Source: RHLJ01 sp040222455
Lineage (GTDB): Bacteria > Bacteroidota > Rhodothermia > Balneolales > Balneolaceae
DNA length: 64,000 nt
Assembly (NCBI GenBank): GCA_040222455.1
Contig: JAVKDD010000015.1
Location: 62,001 to 126,000, forward strand
Reading direction: 5' to 3'
A model generated the notes under the pieces. That model did no database searches and was not told the DNA's origin. It saw nothing but the letters and a program-made list of their open reading frames with translations. Shown one piece after another: positions 43,230-51,785 of this stretch (its first letter is position 1; the number at the start of each line of letters is the position of its first letter). Position numbers and translations under genes: made by a program.

Positions 43230-44501
43230 CTAAAGTATTTTTAGTCTGAATTCGTTCAACTTTTCTAATCCATTTTCGAATTCTTTGAACTCTTCAGGGT
43301 TTCTGCTCTTTATAACTTCGATTCTTTTTTTCTCTTTTAATTCCCTCACAATAAGATTGGCGTCTTTAAATAATACAGCTGTAAAAATACTTAGTACCAA
43401 ATAGCTCCCTATGAATACTGATGAAAGTCCTGAAAGCCATAGAATCAGTGTAAATGAGAGCCAGGTTAATGGGAAAAGAATTAGACCACATAAAAACTTT
43501 ATTGAAGCATCAAAAGCATGATCTTTAATTACTGTTCCAATAATTTTGCGTACTGCTTGATAAGGAATCAAATTATTTAACCAACTAAATAAATATAATG
43601 GAGAAAGTAGCATCATAATAAAATTAGAGCGCTGTCTTCCAACTATCGTTTTAATATCAAACTTATTTCTTTCAGCAAAATCTAAAACTGAAGCTGCTAC
43701 TTCAACAATCTCTGGAGTTAAATTCTCCTCAATCTTTTTTACTTTTTCATTGGCAATTTTAGGGTTTATAAGACCAATTTCATCTTTTTCTAAATCTTCG
43801 ATGATAATTTTGCACAAAGGATAATGATCTAAATTGGTAACATGCATTGTCAGCTTTTTCATCTCTTCACTCACTCGATCCTTTAATGAATTAGCCGCTT
43901 CTCGTTCATCCTTTTCATATACCTTTTTAAAATCCTTCATATGAATTGGATCGCCAAATTCTACCCATATCTTATTTCTGGTACTTCTATGCTCAGAGTA
44001 ATTCACACCTACAGGAATTACATGCAAATCCATATTCCAATTTTCCTGTACTTCTGCATCAAATGCTATACGTGTAAAACCTTTACTAAGTGGCCGAATC
44101 CGTCGCTTTAGATTATGATTCGCTTCTGGAAAAACCAGAATAGCATCATTTCTTTTTAAATACCTAATACACTCTTCAAAAATTGCATTGTTTTTTGTTA
44201 CCGAACTCAAACCATCCCGCACCCGATACACTGGAAGCATATTTAAACTTCTTATGTACCATCCTAAAAGTGGTGGATTAAATGCCTGGGCTCTAGTTAG
44301 AAAATAAGTGAAGAACTTCACATTGGTAACCACCAAAAAAGCATCCATAAAAGAATTTTGGTGATTCGGTAAAAATAATACTGGTTTCTTCCTCGGGATT
44401 TTTTCCTTCCCTTTTACTATTATTTTTTTGTAGTAAAGTCTAAGCCCATTCTTTACGATTGTTAGTCTAAAAAAATTATACCATAAATAATTCTTACGCA
44501 T
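43230..44501 (-). CDS. Lysophospholipid/glycerol-phosphate acyltransferase (PlsC-like)
   Basis: The 423-aa product has an N-terminal acyltransferase domain with PNHQNSFMDAF (His47, Asp53) and VFPEANHN in place of the usual FPEGTR-like block III, followed by membrane helices near 310-385. Spacing is H-x5-D, not the classical H-x4-D, as in the fungal Sct1/Gpt2-like branch; this is from memory. It should acylate a lysophospholipid or glycerol phosphate at the inner membrane. It overlaps the upstream SBF transporter gene by 8 nt (ATGCGTAA). Confidence 0.82.
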   Translation of the reverse strand: MRKNYLWYNFFRLTIVKNGLRLYYKKIIVKGKEKIPRKKPVLFLPNHQNSFMDAFLVVTNVKFFTYFLTRAQAFNPPLLGWYIRSLNMLPVYRVRDGLSSVTKNNAIFEECIRYLKRNDAILVFPEANHNLKRRIRPLSKGFTRIAFDAEVQENWNMDLHVIPVGVNYSEHRSTRNKIWVEFGDPIHMKDFKKVYEKDEREAANSLKDRVSEEMKKLTMHVTNLDHYPLCKIIIEDLEKDEIGLINPKIANEKVKKIEENLTPEIVEVAASVLDFAERNKFDIKTIVGRQRSNFIMMLLSPLYLFSWLNNLIPYQAVRKIIGTVIKDHAFDASIKFLCGLILFPLTWLSFTLILWLSGLSSVFIGSYLVLSIFTAVLFKDANLIVRELKEKKRIEVIKSRNPEEFKEFENGLEKLNEFRLKIL

Positions 44502-45420
44502 TACTGAACACCTTTTGCAAACTTGCTTTTCCTATTGACCAATACCATCCGATTAAAAATCCCATAATTATATGCCAAATACCCCACCACGCTGCTATTA
44601 ATGCCATGCCGCCAAGCCCATCAAAAAAGTTGAAAATTAATAGTAATCCGAGGCCAGAATTTTGAATTCCTGTTTCTATAGCAATTGATTTTCTATCCTC
44701 AAAAGAAAGTTTTAGGATAGATGCGATACCAAATCCACCCAAAAGCGCAATTGCATTATGAAGAAATACAAAGCCAACCACATATTGCACATAACTTAAG
44801 AAATGATCGAAGTTCATTGCAAAAGCTGTAAATACAAAAGCAGCAAAAAACAAAACACCAAAAGCTTTAATCCATTTTGTAAGCTTTAGAGCAAGTTCAG
44901 GTTTATAGTGGCGAACGATCATGCCTAGAATTAAGGGTAACCCAAGAATGAGTACTACAATTTTGAATACTTCATAAATGTCTAAACTAACTTCTTGAAG
45001 AATAGCATTTGTTGGGGCGTACATACTTGCCCAAAACGTAAAATTAAGCGGTGTTGCAATCACAGCTAACAGAGTTGCAATTGCCGTCATACTTACAGAG
45101 AGCGCTGTATTTCCTCCCGCAAGCTGTGAAAAAAAGTTCGATATGTTACCACCTGGGCAAGCCGCAACCATCATCATTCCTAAGGCAAAACTTGGAGTAG
45201 GATTAAGTAAATAGATTATCAGGAATGTAACCGCTGGTAAAAATAAAAACTGTGAAAATACACCTGCTACCGTAGATTTTGGATTTTTGATTAAATCTTT
45301 AAAATCCTGGATGGTTAGTTCCAAAGCAACCCCAAACATGATGAAGCAAAGGGAGACATTCATCACCATTAGTCCCCCACCCCCTAAATTTAACTGCAAC
45401 GCATCTATAGATTCAGACAT
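44494..45420 (-). CDS. Bile acid:sodium symporter (SBF) family transporter
   Basis: The 308-aa product has about nine membrane helices with the SBF hallmarks MMVAACPGGNISNFFSQLAGGN and GIQNSGLGLLLI. Family members cotransport Na+ with organic anions such as bile acids, pantoate or sulfonates; the substrate is not readable. It overlaps the acyltransferase gene by 8 nt, suggesting coupled translation and perhaps a lipid-related substrate (inference). Confidence 0.9.
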   Translation of the reverse strand: MSESIDALQLNLGGGGLMVMNVSLCFIMFGVALELTIQDFKDLIKNPKSTVAGVFSQFLFLPAVTFLIIYLLNPTPSFALGMMMVAACPGGNISNFFSQLAGGNTALSVSMTAIATLLAVIATPLNFTFWASMYAPTNAILQEVSLDIYEVFKIVVLILGLPLILGMIVRHYKPELALKLTKWIKAFGVLFFAAFVFTAFAMNFDHFLSYVQYVVGFVFLHNAIALLGGFGIASILKLSFEDRKSIAIETGIQNSGLGLLLIFNFFDGLGGMALIAAWWGIWHIIMGFLIGWYWSIGKASLQKVFSNA

Positions 45421-45457
45421 GGCTTGAATGTAGTAATTTTGAACTATGAATAAATAA

Positions 45458-46441
45458 CTAAATCGATGAAAAGGGTTTCATTGCTAAATCCTCAAACTTA
45501 CCTAACTCCGCTTTCATTTTACCCGTTATTGCTATCATTGCAGCATTATCGGTACAGTAACTTATTTTTGGAACGTGAAGAGTAAGATTTAATTCTTTAG
45601 CTAATCGTTCACACTTTATACGAAGCATAGAATTAGCTGATACTCCTCCTGCTAGCGCTATGGTCTTTACTCCGGTTTCTTGTATTGCACGCTTCACTTT
45701 TTTAACCAGAACTTCTGTTATAGCTTCAGAAATACTTGCGCACAAATCACTCAAATTTTCTATAACCCACTCTTCACTTTTATCCTGAATAAAATATAAT
45801 GCACTGGTTTTAAGACCCGAAAAACTGAAATCTAAACCCTCATTTACTAATGCCTGAGGGAACTTATGGAACTTTGGATTTCCTTCTTTTGCAAGTTTAT
45901 CCATAACCGGACCTGCAGGATAGGGTAGCCCAAACATCTTACCAATTTTATCAAAAGCTTCTCCTGCCGCATCGTCTCGGGTTTTTCCTAATATCGAATG
46001 CTCAAATGGTGACTTTACAAGAACTAGCTGAGTATGACCTCCGGAAACAGTTAATGATAAAAAAGGAAATGCAGGTTTACTGTCTATAAAATTTGCGTAA
46101 ATATGTGCATCCATATGATTTACCCCAACAAGAGGTATATTTTTAGCTAGAGCTAGACCCTTTGCAAAACATAAGCCAACCAACAGAGATCCCATTAAAC
46201 CTGGACCCTGAGTTACTGCAATAACATCAATTTGATCGATTGTGATATTTGCTTCTTTAAGAGCCTGCTCAACTGTTTGAGATATAGTAGTTTGATGTGC
46301 TCTCGATGCTAATTCTGGTACAACTCCTCCAAATTTTATATGGATTGCCTGGGATGCAATTACATTTGAAAGTACTTTAGATTCTGATAGTACAGATGCA
46401 GCAGTGTCATCACATGAAGATTCAATTCCTAAGATATTCAT
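45458..46441 (-). CDS. tsaD: tRNA N6-adenosine threonylcarbamoyltransferase
   Basis: TsaD forms t6A37 in ANN-decoding tRNAs. The 327-aa product shows the N-terminal ILGIESSCDDTAASV, metal ligands in NHMDAHIYANF, LTVSGGHTQLVLV, FSFSGLKTSAL, ALAGGVSANSML and CTDNAAMI. Length and motifs are complete. Start ATG at 46441. No tsaB/E/C genes are nearby. Confidence 0.97.
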   Translation of the reverse strand: MNILGIESSCDDTAASVLSESKVLSNVIASQAIHIKFGGVVPELASRAHQTTISQTVEQALKEANITIDQIDVIAVTQGPGLMGSLLVGLCFAKGLALAKNIPLVGVNHMDAHIYANFIDSKPAFPFLSLTVSGGHTQLVLVKSPFEHSILGKTRDDAAGEAFDKIGKMFGLPYPAGPVMDKLAKEGNPKFHKFPQALVNEGLDFSFSGLKTSALYFIQDKSEEWVIENLSDLCASISEAITEVLVKKVKRAIQETGVKTIALAGGVSANSMLRIKCERLAKELNLTLHVPKISYCTDNAAMIAITGKMKAELGKFEDLAMKPFSSI

Positions 46442-46524
46442 CTTCCAAAAATACAGAAATAATGTAAACTATGAATCCGTCAATTAGTACAAATTTAATT
46501 AATGAGCTTAAAAAATTACGCTTT

Positions 46525-46701
46525 TTAAAAAAGCTCAAAATCTCTTCGTACTTCTGCCTTTACACTCTCTTTTATTCGAAGATAGTCGAGTTGATTTACA
46601 GAACCATTATTTACTAGTTCTTCTAATAGTCTTTCAAGGATTAATATTTTCTCTCTATTCTTAATCACTTTTTGCATGATGATCTCTGATTCTGCTGTCA
46701 T
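46525..46701 (-). CDS. Small helical protein (58 aa), unknown
   Basis: An ATG-started frame of 58 codons gives a highly charged, mostly helical peptide (MTAESEIIMQKVIKNREKI, then ILERLLEELVNNGSVNQLDY and KESVKAEVRRDFELF). The composition and lack of rare residues look like a real protein, perhaps a small regulator. It lies 83 nt upstream of tsaD in the same direction; a terminator-like hairpin (GAGCTT...AAGCTC) overlaps its stop. I do not recognise it. Confidence 0.55.
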   Translation of the reverse strand: MTAESEIIMQKVIKNREKILILERLLEELVNNGSVNQLDYLRIKESVKAEVRRDFELF

Positions 46702-46900
46702 AGGAATTTTCCTTTACTTAATTGTTGATACATCAAGAACTTATTCTCAACAAACATTAGTTACAATAACTAGCCTAAGAGTTTTACTTTAAAGGTAAAA
46801 TGAAATGTATTTCTTAATTCATTCTTAAAATCACCCGATATGGATTATTTATTTATCTATTTATTGTGATTGATAAAAATTAAACTATATCTGAACACAT

Positions 46901-46918
46901 TAAAAAAGCGCTTTTTTA
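46901..46918. repeat. Perfect 18-bp palindrome in the gap before the 58-aa ORF
   Basis: TAAAAAAGCGCTTTTTTA is perfectly self-complementary. It lacks a loop, so it reads as a possible protein-binding site or a cruciform-like sequence. The surrounding gap (46702-47117) holds no other gene. Confidence 0.5.
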
Positions 46919-46983
46919 GATTAGCTTTATATGATTTCAGAGAGTGGATTAAACATCATTCCTAAAATAAATTTAGGTTATTT

Positions 46984-47103
46984 CTGAACCTGTATGCCGA
47001 TAGGCAGGCTTGTTTCTGAATCATACAGAAAAGCTTTGATATGAAGAATCTACCGGACAAGGAAGTGAGACACCACTAAGATCTTGAAACGAGATCAAGA
47101 ATC
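46984..47103. repeat. REP-like palindromes between the 58-aa ORF and dnaK
   Basis: 46984-47015 is the reverse complement of 16313-16344 with one mismatch. 47080-47103 (GATCTTGAAACGAGATCAAG...) is a degenerate member of the same GATCCTGAA/TTCAGGAT family. Confidence 0.7.
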
Positions 47104-47117
47104 GGTGATAGTTAGCA

Positions 47118-47152
47118 TAAAAAAGCCCTGTATACAATTAGTATACAGGGCT
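47118..47152 (-). terminator. Strong terminator after dnaK
   Basis: On the minus strand AGCCCTGTATAC / GTATACAGGGCT form a perfect 12-bp stem with a 5-nt loop, followed by six T. It ends the hsp20-dnaK transcript 24 nt past the stop. Confidence 0.95.
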
Positions 47153-47175
47153 ACAATTTTATAAGAAAAAACTAT

Positions 47176-49113
47176 TTATTTCTTCTCATCTTCGTCTTCA
47201 ACAACTTCGAAGTCGGCATCTACTGCATCTTCGCCTTCTGCTTTTGATTTTGCATCTTCTGAATTGGCTTCGCCATTTCCTTCAGCTTCTGCGCCGGCAG
47301 CAGCTTCTGCTTGTGAAGCAGCATAGATTTCTTCTGAAGCTCCTGTCCAAGCTGCATTCACAGCTTCAATCGCTGCATCTATCTCTTCGAGATTTTCAGC
47401 TTTATGAGCTTCTTCTAGTTTTGCTATCGCTTCTTCAATTGTTGTTTTGTTGCCTTCAGAGATTTTATCTCCATATTCATCAAGCTGCTTTTTTGTAGAG
47501 AAGATTAAGCTATCCGCTTGATTCATTTTCTCAACTTTCTCACGAAGTAATTTATCTTCTTCTTCATGCTCTTTAGCAGCATTTTTCATTTTTTCGATTT
47601 CCTCATCTGATAATCCTGAAGAAGATTCGATTCGAATAGTTTGCTCTTTCCCAGTTCCTTTGTCTTTTGCTACAATATTAATTACACCATTTGCATCAAG
47701 ATCAAAAGTCACTTCAATTTGTGGCATACCGCGGGGTGCTGGTGGAATTCCATCTAAGTGGAAACGACCAAGTGTTCGGTTTGCAGCAGCTTGTGCTCTT
47801 TCCCCTTGTAGTACATGAATTTCTACGCTGCTTTGGTTATCAGCCGCTGTAGAAAATACCTGTGACTTACTAGTAGGAATTGTACTATTTGATTCAATAA
47901 GTGGAGTCATTACACCACCTAAAGTCTCGATGCCCAGCGTTAATGGAGTTACATCCAAGAGAACTACATCTTCCACATCACCAGAAAGTACACCACCTTG
48001 AATAGCGGCTCCAACAGCAACTACTTCATCAGGGTTTACCCCTTTACTCGGCTCTTTGCCAAAAAATTCTTTCACCGCTTCCTGAATTCTAGGAATACGA
48101 GTTGAACCACCAACTAGAATAACCTGATCAATTTGGCTTTTGTTTAAACCTGCATCTTTCAGTGCTTTTTCACACGGTACAATGGATCTTTTCACAAGTG
48201 CATCAGAAAGTTGTTCGAATTTTGAACGACTCAAATCAACATTTAAATGCTTTGGACCATCCTGAGTTGCTGTGATAAACGGTAGATTTACATTCGTTTT
48301 TTGCGAACTTGAAAGCTCGATTTTAGCTTTTTCAGCAGCATCCTTCAATCGTTGCATTGCCATAGCGTCATTTCTTAAATCAACGCCTTCAGATTTTTTA
48401 AATTCATCGGCTAAGAAATCGATAATCAACTGATCGAAATCATCACCACCAAGATGGGTATCACCATTCGTTGATTTCACTTCAAATACGCCATCACCTA
48501 GTTCAAGGATTGATACATCAAAAGTACCACCACCAAGGTCATAAACTGCAATGGTTTGATCTACATCTTTTTTGTCTAACCCATATGCTAGTGCAGCTGC
48601 AGTTGGCTCATTTATAATTCTCTTTACTTCAAGTCCAGCTATTTTACCTGCTTCCTGAGTTGCTTTACGTTGTGCATCATTGAAATATGCAGGTACAGTA
48701 ATTACTGCTTCGGTAACTTTTTCACCTAAATACTCTTCAGCAGTTTGCTTCATTTTTTGAAGCACCATTGCTGAAATTTCTTGTGGTGCATATTTGCGGT
48801 CTTCAATCTGTACACGAGCAGTTCCATCTTCACCTTTAACTACTTTGTAAGCTACTTGCTTACTCTCACCAGTAACCTCGCTGTGCATACGACCCATAAA
48901 TCGTTTTACTGAAGCAACCGTTTTGTCAGGATTTGTAATCGCCTGACGTTTTGCAGGAGCACCCACTAAGCGCTCACCGTCTTTACTAAATGCAACCACA
49001 GATGGAGTAGTTCTTCCACCTTCGGCATTTTGAATTACTACGGGTTCGTTGCCTTCCATTACAGCAACGCACGAGTTTGTAGTTCCTAAGTCAATTCCTA
49101 TGATTTTTCCCAT
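47176..49113 (-). CDS. dnaK: Molecular chaperone DnaK (Hsp70)
   Basis: The 645-aa product has the full Hsp70 architecture: nucleotide-binding domain (IGIDLGTTNSCVAVMEG; IAVYDLGGGTFDVSIL; ILVGGSTRIPRIQ), interdomain linker and beta substrate-binding domain (DVTPLTLGIETLGGVMTPL), lid, and an acidic tail ending VDADFEVVEDEDEKK. It works with DnaJ/GrpE, neither of which is here. It follows hsp20 by 57 nt on the same strand. I see no CIRCE operator in front of it. Confidence 0.98.
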   Translation of the reverse strand: MGKIIGIDLGTTNSCVAVMEGNEPVVIQNAEGGRTTPSVVAFSKDGERLVGAPAKRQAITNPDKTVASVKRFMGRMHSEVTGESKQVAYKVVKGEDGTARVQIEDRKYAPQEISAMVLQKMKQTAEEYLGEKVTEAVITVPAYFNDAQRKATQEAGKIAGLEVKRIINEPTAAALAYGLDKKDVDQTIAVYDLGGGTFDVSILELGDGVFEVKSTNGDTHLGGDDFDQLIIDFLADEFKKSEGVDLRNDAMAMQRLKDAAEKAKIELSSSQKTNVNLPFITATQDGPKHLNVDLSRSKFEQLSDALVKRSIVPCEKALKDAGLNKSQIDQVILVGGSTRIPRIQEAVKEFFGKEPSKGVNPDEVVAVGAAIQGGVLSGDVEDVVLLDVTPLTLGIETLGGVMTPLIESNSTIPTSKSQVFSTAADNQSSVEIHVLQGERAQAAANRTLGRFHLDGIPPAPRGMPQIEVTFDLDANGVINIVAKDKGTGKEQTIRIESSSGLSDEEIEKMKNAAKEHEEEDKLLREKVEKMNQADSLIFSTKKQLDEYGDKISEGNKTTIEEAIAKLEEAHKAENLEEIDAAIEAVNAAWTGASEEIYAASQAEAAAGAEAEGNGEANSEDAKSKAEGEDAVDADFEVVEDEDEKK

Positions 49114-49170
49114 TGGTCTAAATCTATTTAATTCTGTTATTATTCGTTGTTTTGATAGTCTTGTGAATTT

Positions 49171-49605
49171 CTAGTTCACTGGAATAGAAGTTGTGTCTTT
49201 TAATTTGTCCGATTTAGGCATAGACACTGTTAATACTCCGTTTCTAAAACTTGCACTAATTTCTGCTGAATTCACATTTTCAGCTAAAGCAAAAGACCGA
49301 GCAAAAGCCCCTCTTTTTCTTTCCTGACGTTTGAATTCTTCACCTTCAGAGATACTAATATCTCGTTCTCCTTTAATGGTCAGTACATTATTCTTCAGGG
49401 CAATTCCAATTTCTTTTTTAGCTAATCCTGGAAGATCTAACAAGATTTTATACTGTTCATCGCTTTCAACAATATCACAATCAGGAGCAAAATCTTTTTC
49501 CTCGTTAGTAAGTGGAACTATTTTTTCTACAAATTGCTGAACATCTTTTCCAATTTTCGAAAGATGTTTTTCAATCTCGATTCCGAATTCTGTAAAATCT
49601 CCCAT
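49171..49605 (-). CDS. Small heat-shock protein Hsp20 (alpha-crystallin domain)
   Basis: The product is 144 aa from the ATG at 49605, which has an AAGG Shine-Dalgarno 8 nt upstream; a GTG three codons earlier is possible. It has the alpha-crystallin domain (about 40-140) with DLPGLAKKEIGIALKNNVLTIKGER and the signature AEISASFRNGVLTVSMPK, ending TTSIPVN (a short I-x-V-type tail). It holds unfolding proteins for DnaK, which is encoded next. A sigma-54-like promoter precedes it. Confidence 0.94.
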   Translation of the reverse strand: MGDFTEFGIEIEKHLSKIGKDVQQFVEKIVPLTNEEKDFAPDCDIVESDEQYKILLDLPGLAKKEIGIALKNNVLTIKGERDISISEGEEFKRQERKRGAFARSFALAENVNSAEISASFRNGVLTVSMPKSDKLKDTTSIPVN

Positions 49606-49640
49606 AGTGTTCACCTTGTTTATTTAATTTCAAAGATGTT

Positions 49641-49659
49641 ATTGCAAGCACAATGCCAA
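49641..49659 (-). promoter_or_regulatory. Candidate sigma-54 promoter of hsp20-dnaK
   Basis: On the minus strand TTGGCATTGTGCTTGCAA gives TGGCA with a correctly spaced TTGCA (the -24 GG and -12 GC elements 10 nt apart), matching the RpoN consensus except at two weaker positions. It lies about 36-54 nt before the hsp20 ATG. A sigma-70-type reading (TTG, 18 nt, CATCTTTG) also fits loosely. Confidence 0.45.
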
Positions 49660-49806
49660 GAGAGAATCACTTTTAAGATTATGACGTATTGACACCCGAG
49701 TATATGACGCGGAATTGAAAATGGTGAACAAGGAATGTAGAGTGACGATGTATGATTTAGAGCCTCAAAACTCAAACAACACTGTCATCATACTTATAGA
49801 TATTTG

Positions 49807-50080
49807 ATAACTCGAAGACAGAAAAGTCTGATAACTCCGAAGGGGTAGAACATTAATAGCCCCGTGATTTATCACGGGGTGAATTAATGAGCCTCGCACA
49901 CCCAAGTATCTTGTTGGGAAAAAACGATAGGTGCAATCGTAGGGTGGTCGTCTAATGTATTTGAGGCTGATAATACGGTAAGAAAGAAAATTCCCTATAG
50001 GTTGTGGGATTCAACCTTCGAAAAGCTTGGGGCTATTGATGCTTAACTCCATAGGAGTAGCACGCTAAAAGAAAAACGAC
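49807..50080. repeat. Degenerate intergenic repeat region with GC-rich palindromes
   Basis: This gap contains a repeated ATAACTC(C)GAAG motif, a near-perfect palindrome CCCCGTGATTTATCACGGGG (49860-49879), a second ACTCCATAGGAGT palindrome (50046-50058) and no credible ORF. The pattern resembles dispersed AT-rich intergenic repeats that I recall in other Bacteroidota. Limits are approximate. Confidence 0.5.
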
Positions 50081-50156
50081 TATAAAAATCTTGTCAACAA
50101 ATTATCTACTATTTACAAGCATGACAGCTTAATGATAACCCCATCTTGAGTAGACT

Positions 50157-50308
50157 ATACTGAACTTGATTCACTAAGGTGGATTTATGAACGAAGTTAA
50201 TCAGGGCAGTAGGTGTTCGATTCGAATCGATAAATCGATCCAAGAACAACACCCCTCGGGGGGTTCAAATAACATTTTTGAACTTTCAACTCCCAAGAGA
50301 GGAGATTT
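50157..50308 (-). repeat. Dispersed ~150-bp element, copy 3 (includes a 62-bp unit 50247-50308)
   Basis: CTGAACTTGATTCACTAAGG at 50160 matches copy 1 closely. The terminal unit is again exactly 62 bp, with the same ends (CAACACCCCT ... GGAGATTT) but a different inner hairpin (GTTCAAA / TTTGAAC). It ends 22 nt before the aroA stop. Confidence 0.65.
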
Positions 50309-50330
50309 TCACTTTTTCAACAGATTTCAA

Positions 50331-51620
50331 TTATCTGTTAACCAACTCTTCCAAATCTTCCCAAAACCCTTGGTAGGATACAGCTGCACATTCCGCGTCT
50401 TCGATTTGGGAATCGGAGTTTCCTTTTAGGGATAAGATTGCCGAAGCCATTGCAATTCGGTGATCATGGAAACTTCTAAATCTACCTGATTCAAATTCAA
50501 ATTCAGGATTTCCACGAATCACAAGTCCATCTTCCATTTCCTCATAATTTGCTCCAACTGCTTTTAGCATCTTAGCTATTGCCATAATTCTATCGGTTTC
50601 CTTATGACGGAGTTCTTCCGCGCCAGATATTGCAGAGGTGCCATAAGCAAAAGTCATAGCTACAGCAATGATTGGAAGTTCATCAATGCAATTTGGAATG
50701 AGTTCTTTTTCGATGGTAATGGCACGAAGTTCTGAAGTTCTAACGGTTATATCTCCAACAGGCTCGGCCCCTTCCATCCGTTCATTCTCTATGGTAATAT
50801 CGGCTCCCATTCTTTTCAGAATTCCCAATAAAGCATTTCTGGTTGGATTAAGCCCAGTTCCTGGTAATATGATTTCAGAATCTGGAACTATACATCCTGC
50901 AACCAGCCAAAATGCAGCTGCAGAGAAGTCAGCGGGAATGGTATAACTTTGACTCGGTATTACATCTTTTTTGGATGCAGAAATAATTCTCTCTTTACCT
51001 TTTACTTCAATATTTAAATTTAGAAGCCGTTCTGTATGATCGCGACTTGGAATTTTTTCGATTACCCGTGTTGGGGTCTCACCGAATAAACCTGCTAGTA
51101 GAATACACGACTTTAATTGTGCACTAGGAATTGGAAGTTCGAAATCCATTGGTTTTAAAGAATCTTCTCGTGTAACAAAAAGGGGAGCAAATTCTCCATT
51201 TCTAGCTAAAATATGTGCCCCCATTTTTTCTAATGGATCAATAACTCGCTTCATTGTTCGCGCAGAAAGCGATGGATCTCCTACTAACTTAACTCCTGTT
51301 CCCGCGCCTACTAATACTCCTGCTAATAATCGCATAGCAGTTCCTGAATTCCCGCAATCAAGTTCGTCAGACATTGGTTGAATTCCATATCTACCTCGCC
51401 CCTCAATCGATACAACATCACCGACTTGAGTAACATCAGCTCCTAGCTGTTCCACGCATAAGAGAGCGCTTTGTGGATCTTGGGCTGGAGAGTAATTCTT
51501 AATAATGGACTTCCCATCATGCAATAATCCAAAAATTGCCGCGCGTTGCGAAATTGACTTATCTGGAGGAGGGGTAATTGTACCTTGTAATGAAGTAGCC
51601 GGAAATACGGTTTTAATCAT
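50331..51620 (-). CDS. aroA: 3-phosphoshikimate 1-carboxyvinyltransferase (EPSP synthase)
   Basis: AroA joins shikimate 3-phosphate and PEP in aromatic amino-acid synthesis. The 429-aa product shows PPPDKSISQRA near the N-terminus, LDCGNSGTAMRLLAG (class signature), LKSCILLAGLF, PADFSAAAFWLVA and RHKETDRI with the catalytic Glu/Asp region. Length is normal. It is last in the leftward cluster, 165 nt after the TPR gene, so it may have its own promoter. Confidence 0.96.
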   Translation of the reverse strand: MIKTVFPATSLQGTITPPPDKSISQRAAIFGLLHDGKSIIKNYSPAQDPQSALLCVEQLGADVTQVGDVVSIEGRGRYGIQPMSDELDCGNSGTAMRLLAGVLVGAGTGVKLVGDPSLSARTMKRVIDPLEKMGAHILARNGEFAPLFVTREDSLKPMDFELPIPSAQLKSCILLAGLFGETPTRVIEKIPSRDHTERLLNLNIEVKGKERIISASKKDVIPSQSYTIPADFSAAAFWLVAGCIVPDSEIILPGTGLNPTRNALLGILKRMGADITIENERMEGAEPVGDITVRTSELRAITIEKELIPNCIDELPIIAVAMTFAYGTSAISGAEELRHKETDRIMAIAKMLKAVGANYEEMEDGLVIRGNPEFEFESGRFRSFHDHRIAMASAILSLKGNSDSQIEDAECAAVSYQGFWEDLEELVNR

Positions 51621-51785
51621 CGAATAAAGAATTGAGCTTTAACTGAATTAAGAAAGTGAATTTAGCGATTTCGAGCTAAGAAAGTTTCGATATAATAATA
51701 TCTACTTCAATATTTAATAAATACTCAAATAGTAAAAGATTCCATTCTACAATTGCTTCTTTTGTCGGTACAAAAGAATAAAAAA

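Noticed and set aside
49114..49170. CIRCE operator before dnaK
   Set aside because: No TTAGCACTC-N9-GAGTGCTAA-like inverted repeat is present here or upstream of hsp20.
50187..50429. 80-codon plus-strand frame across the aroA 3' end
   Set aside because: Consists of element copy 3 and antisense aroA; no protein-like features.
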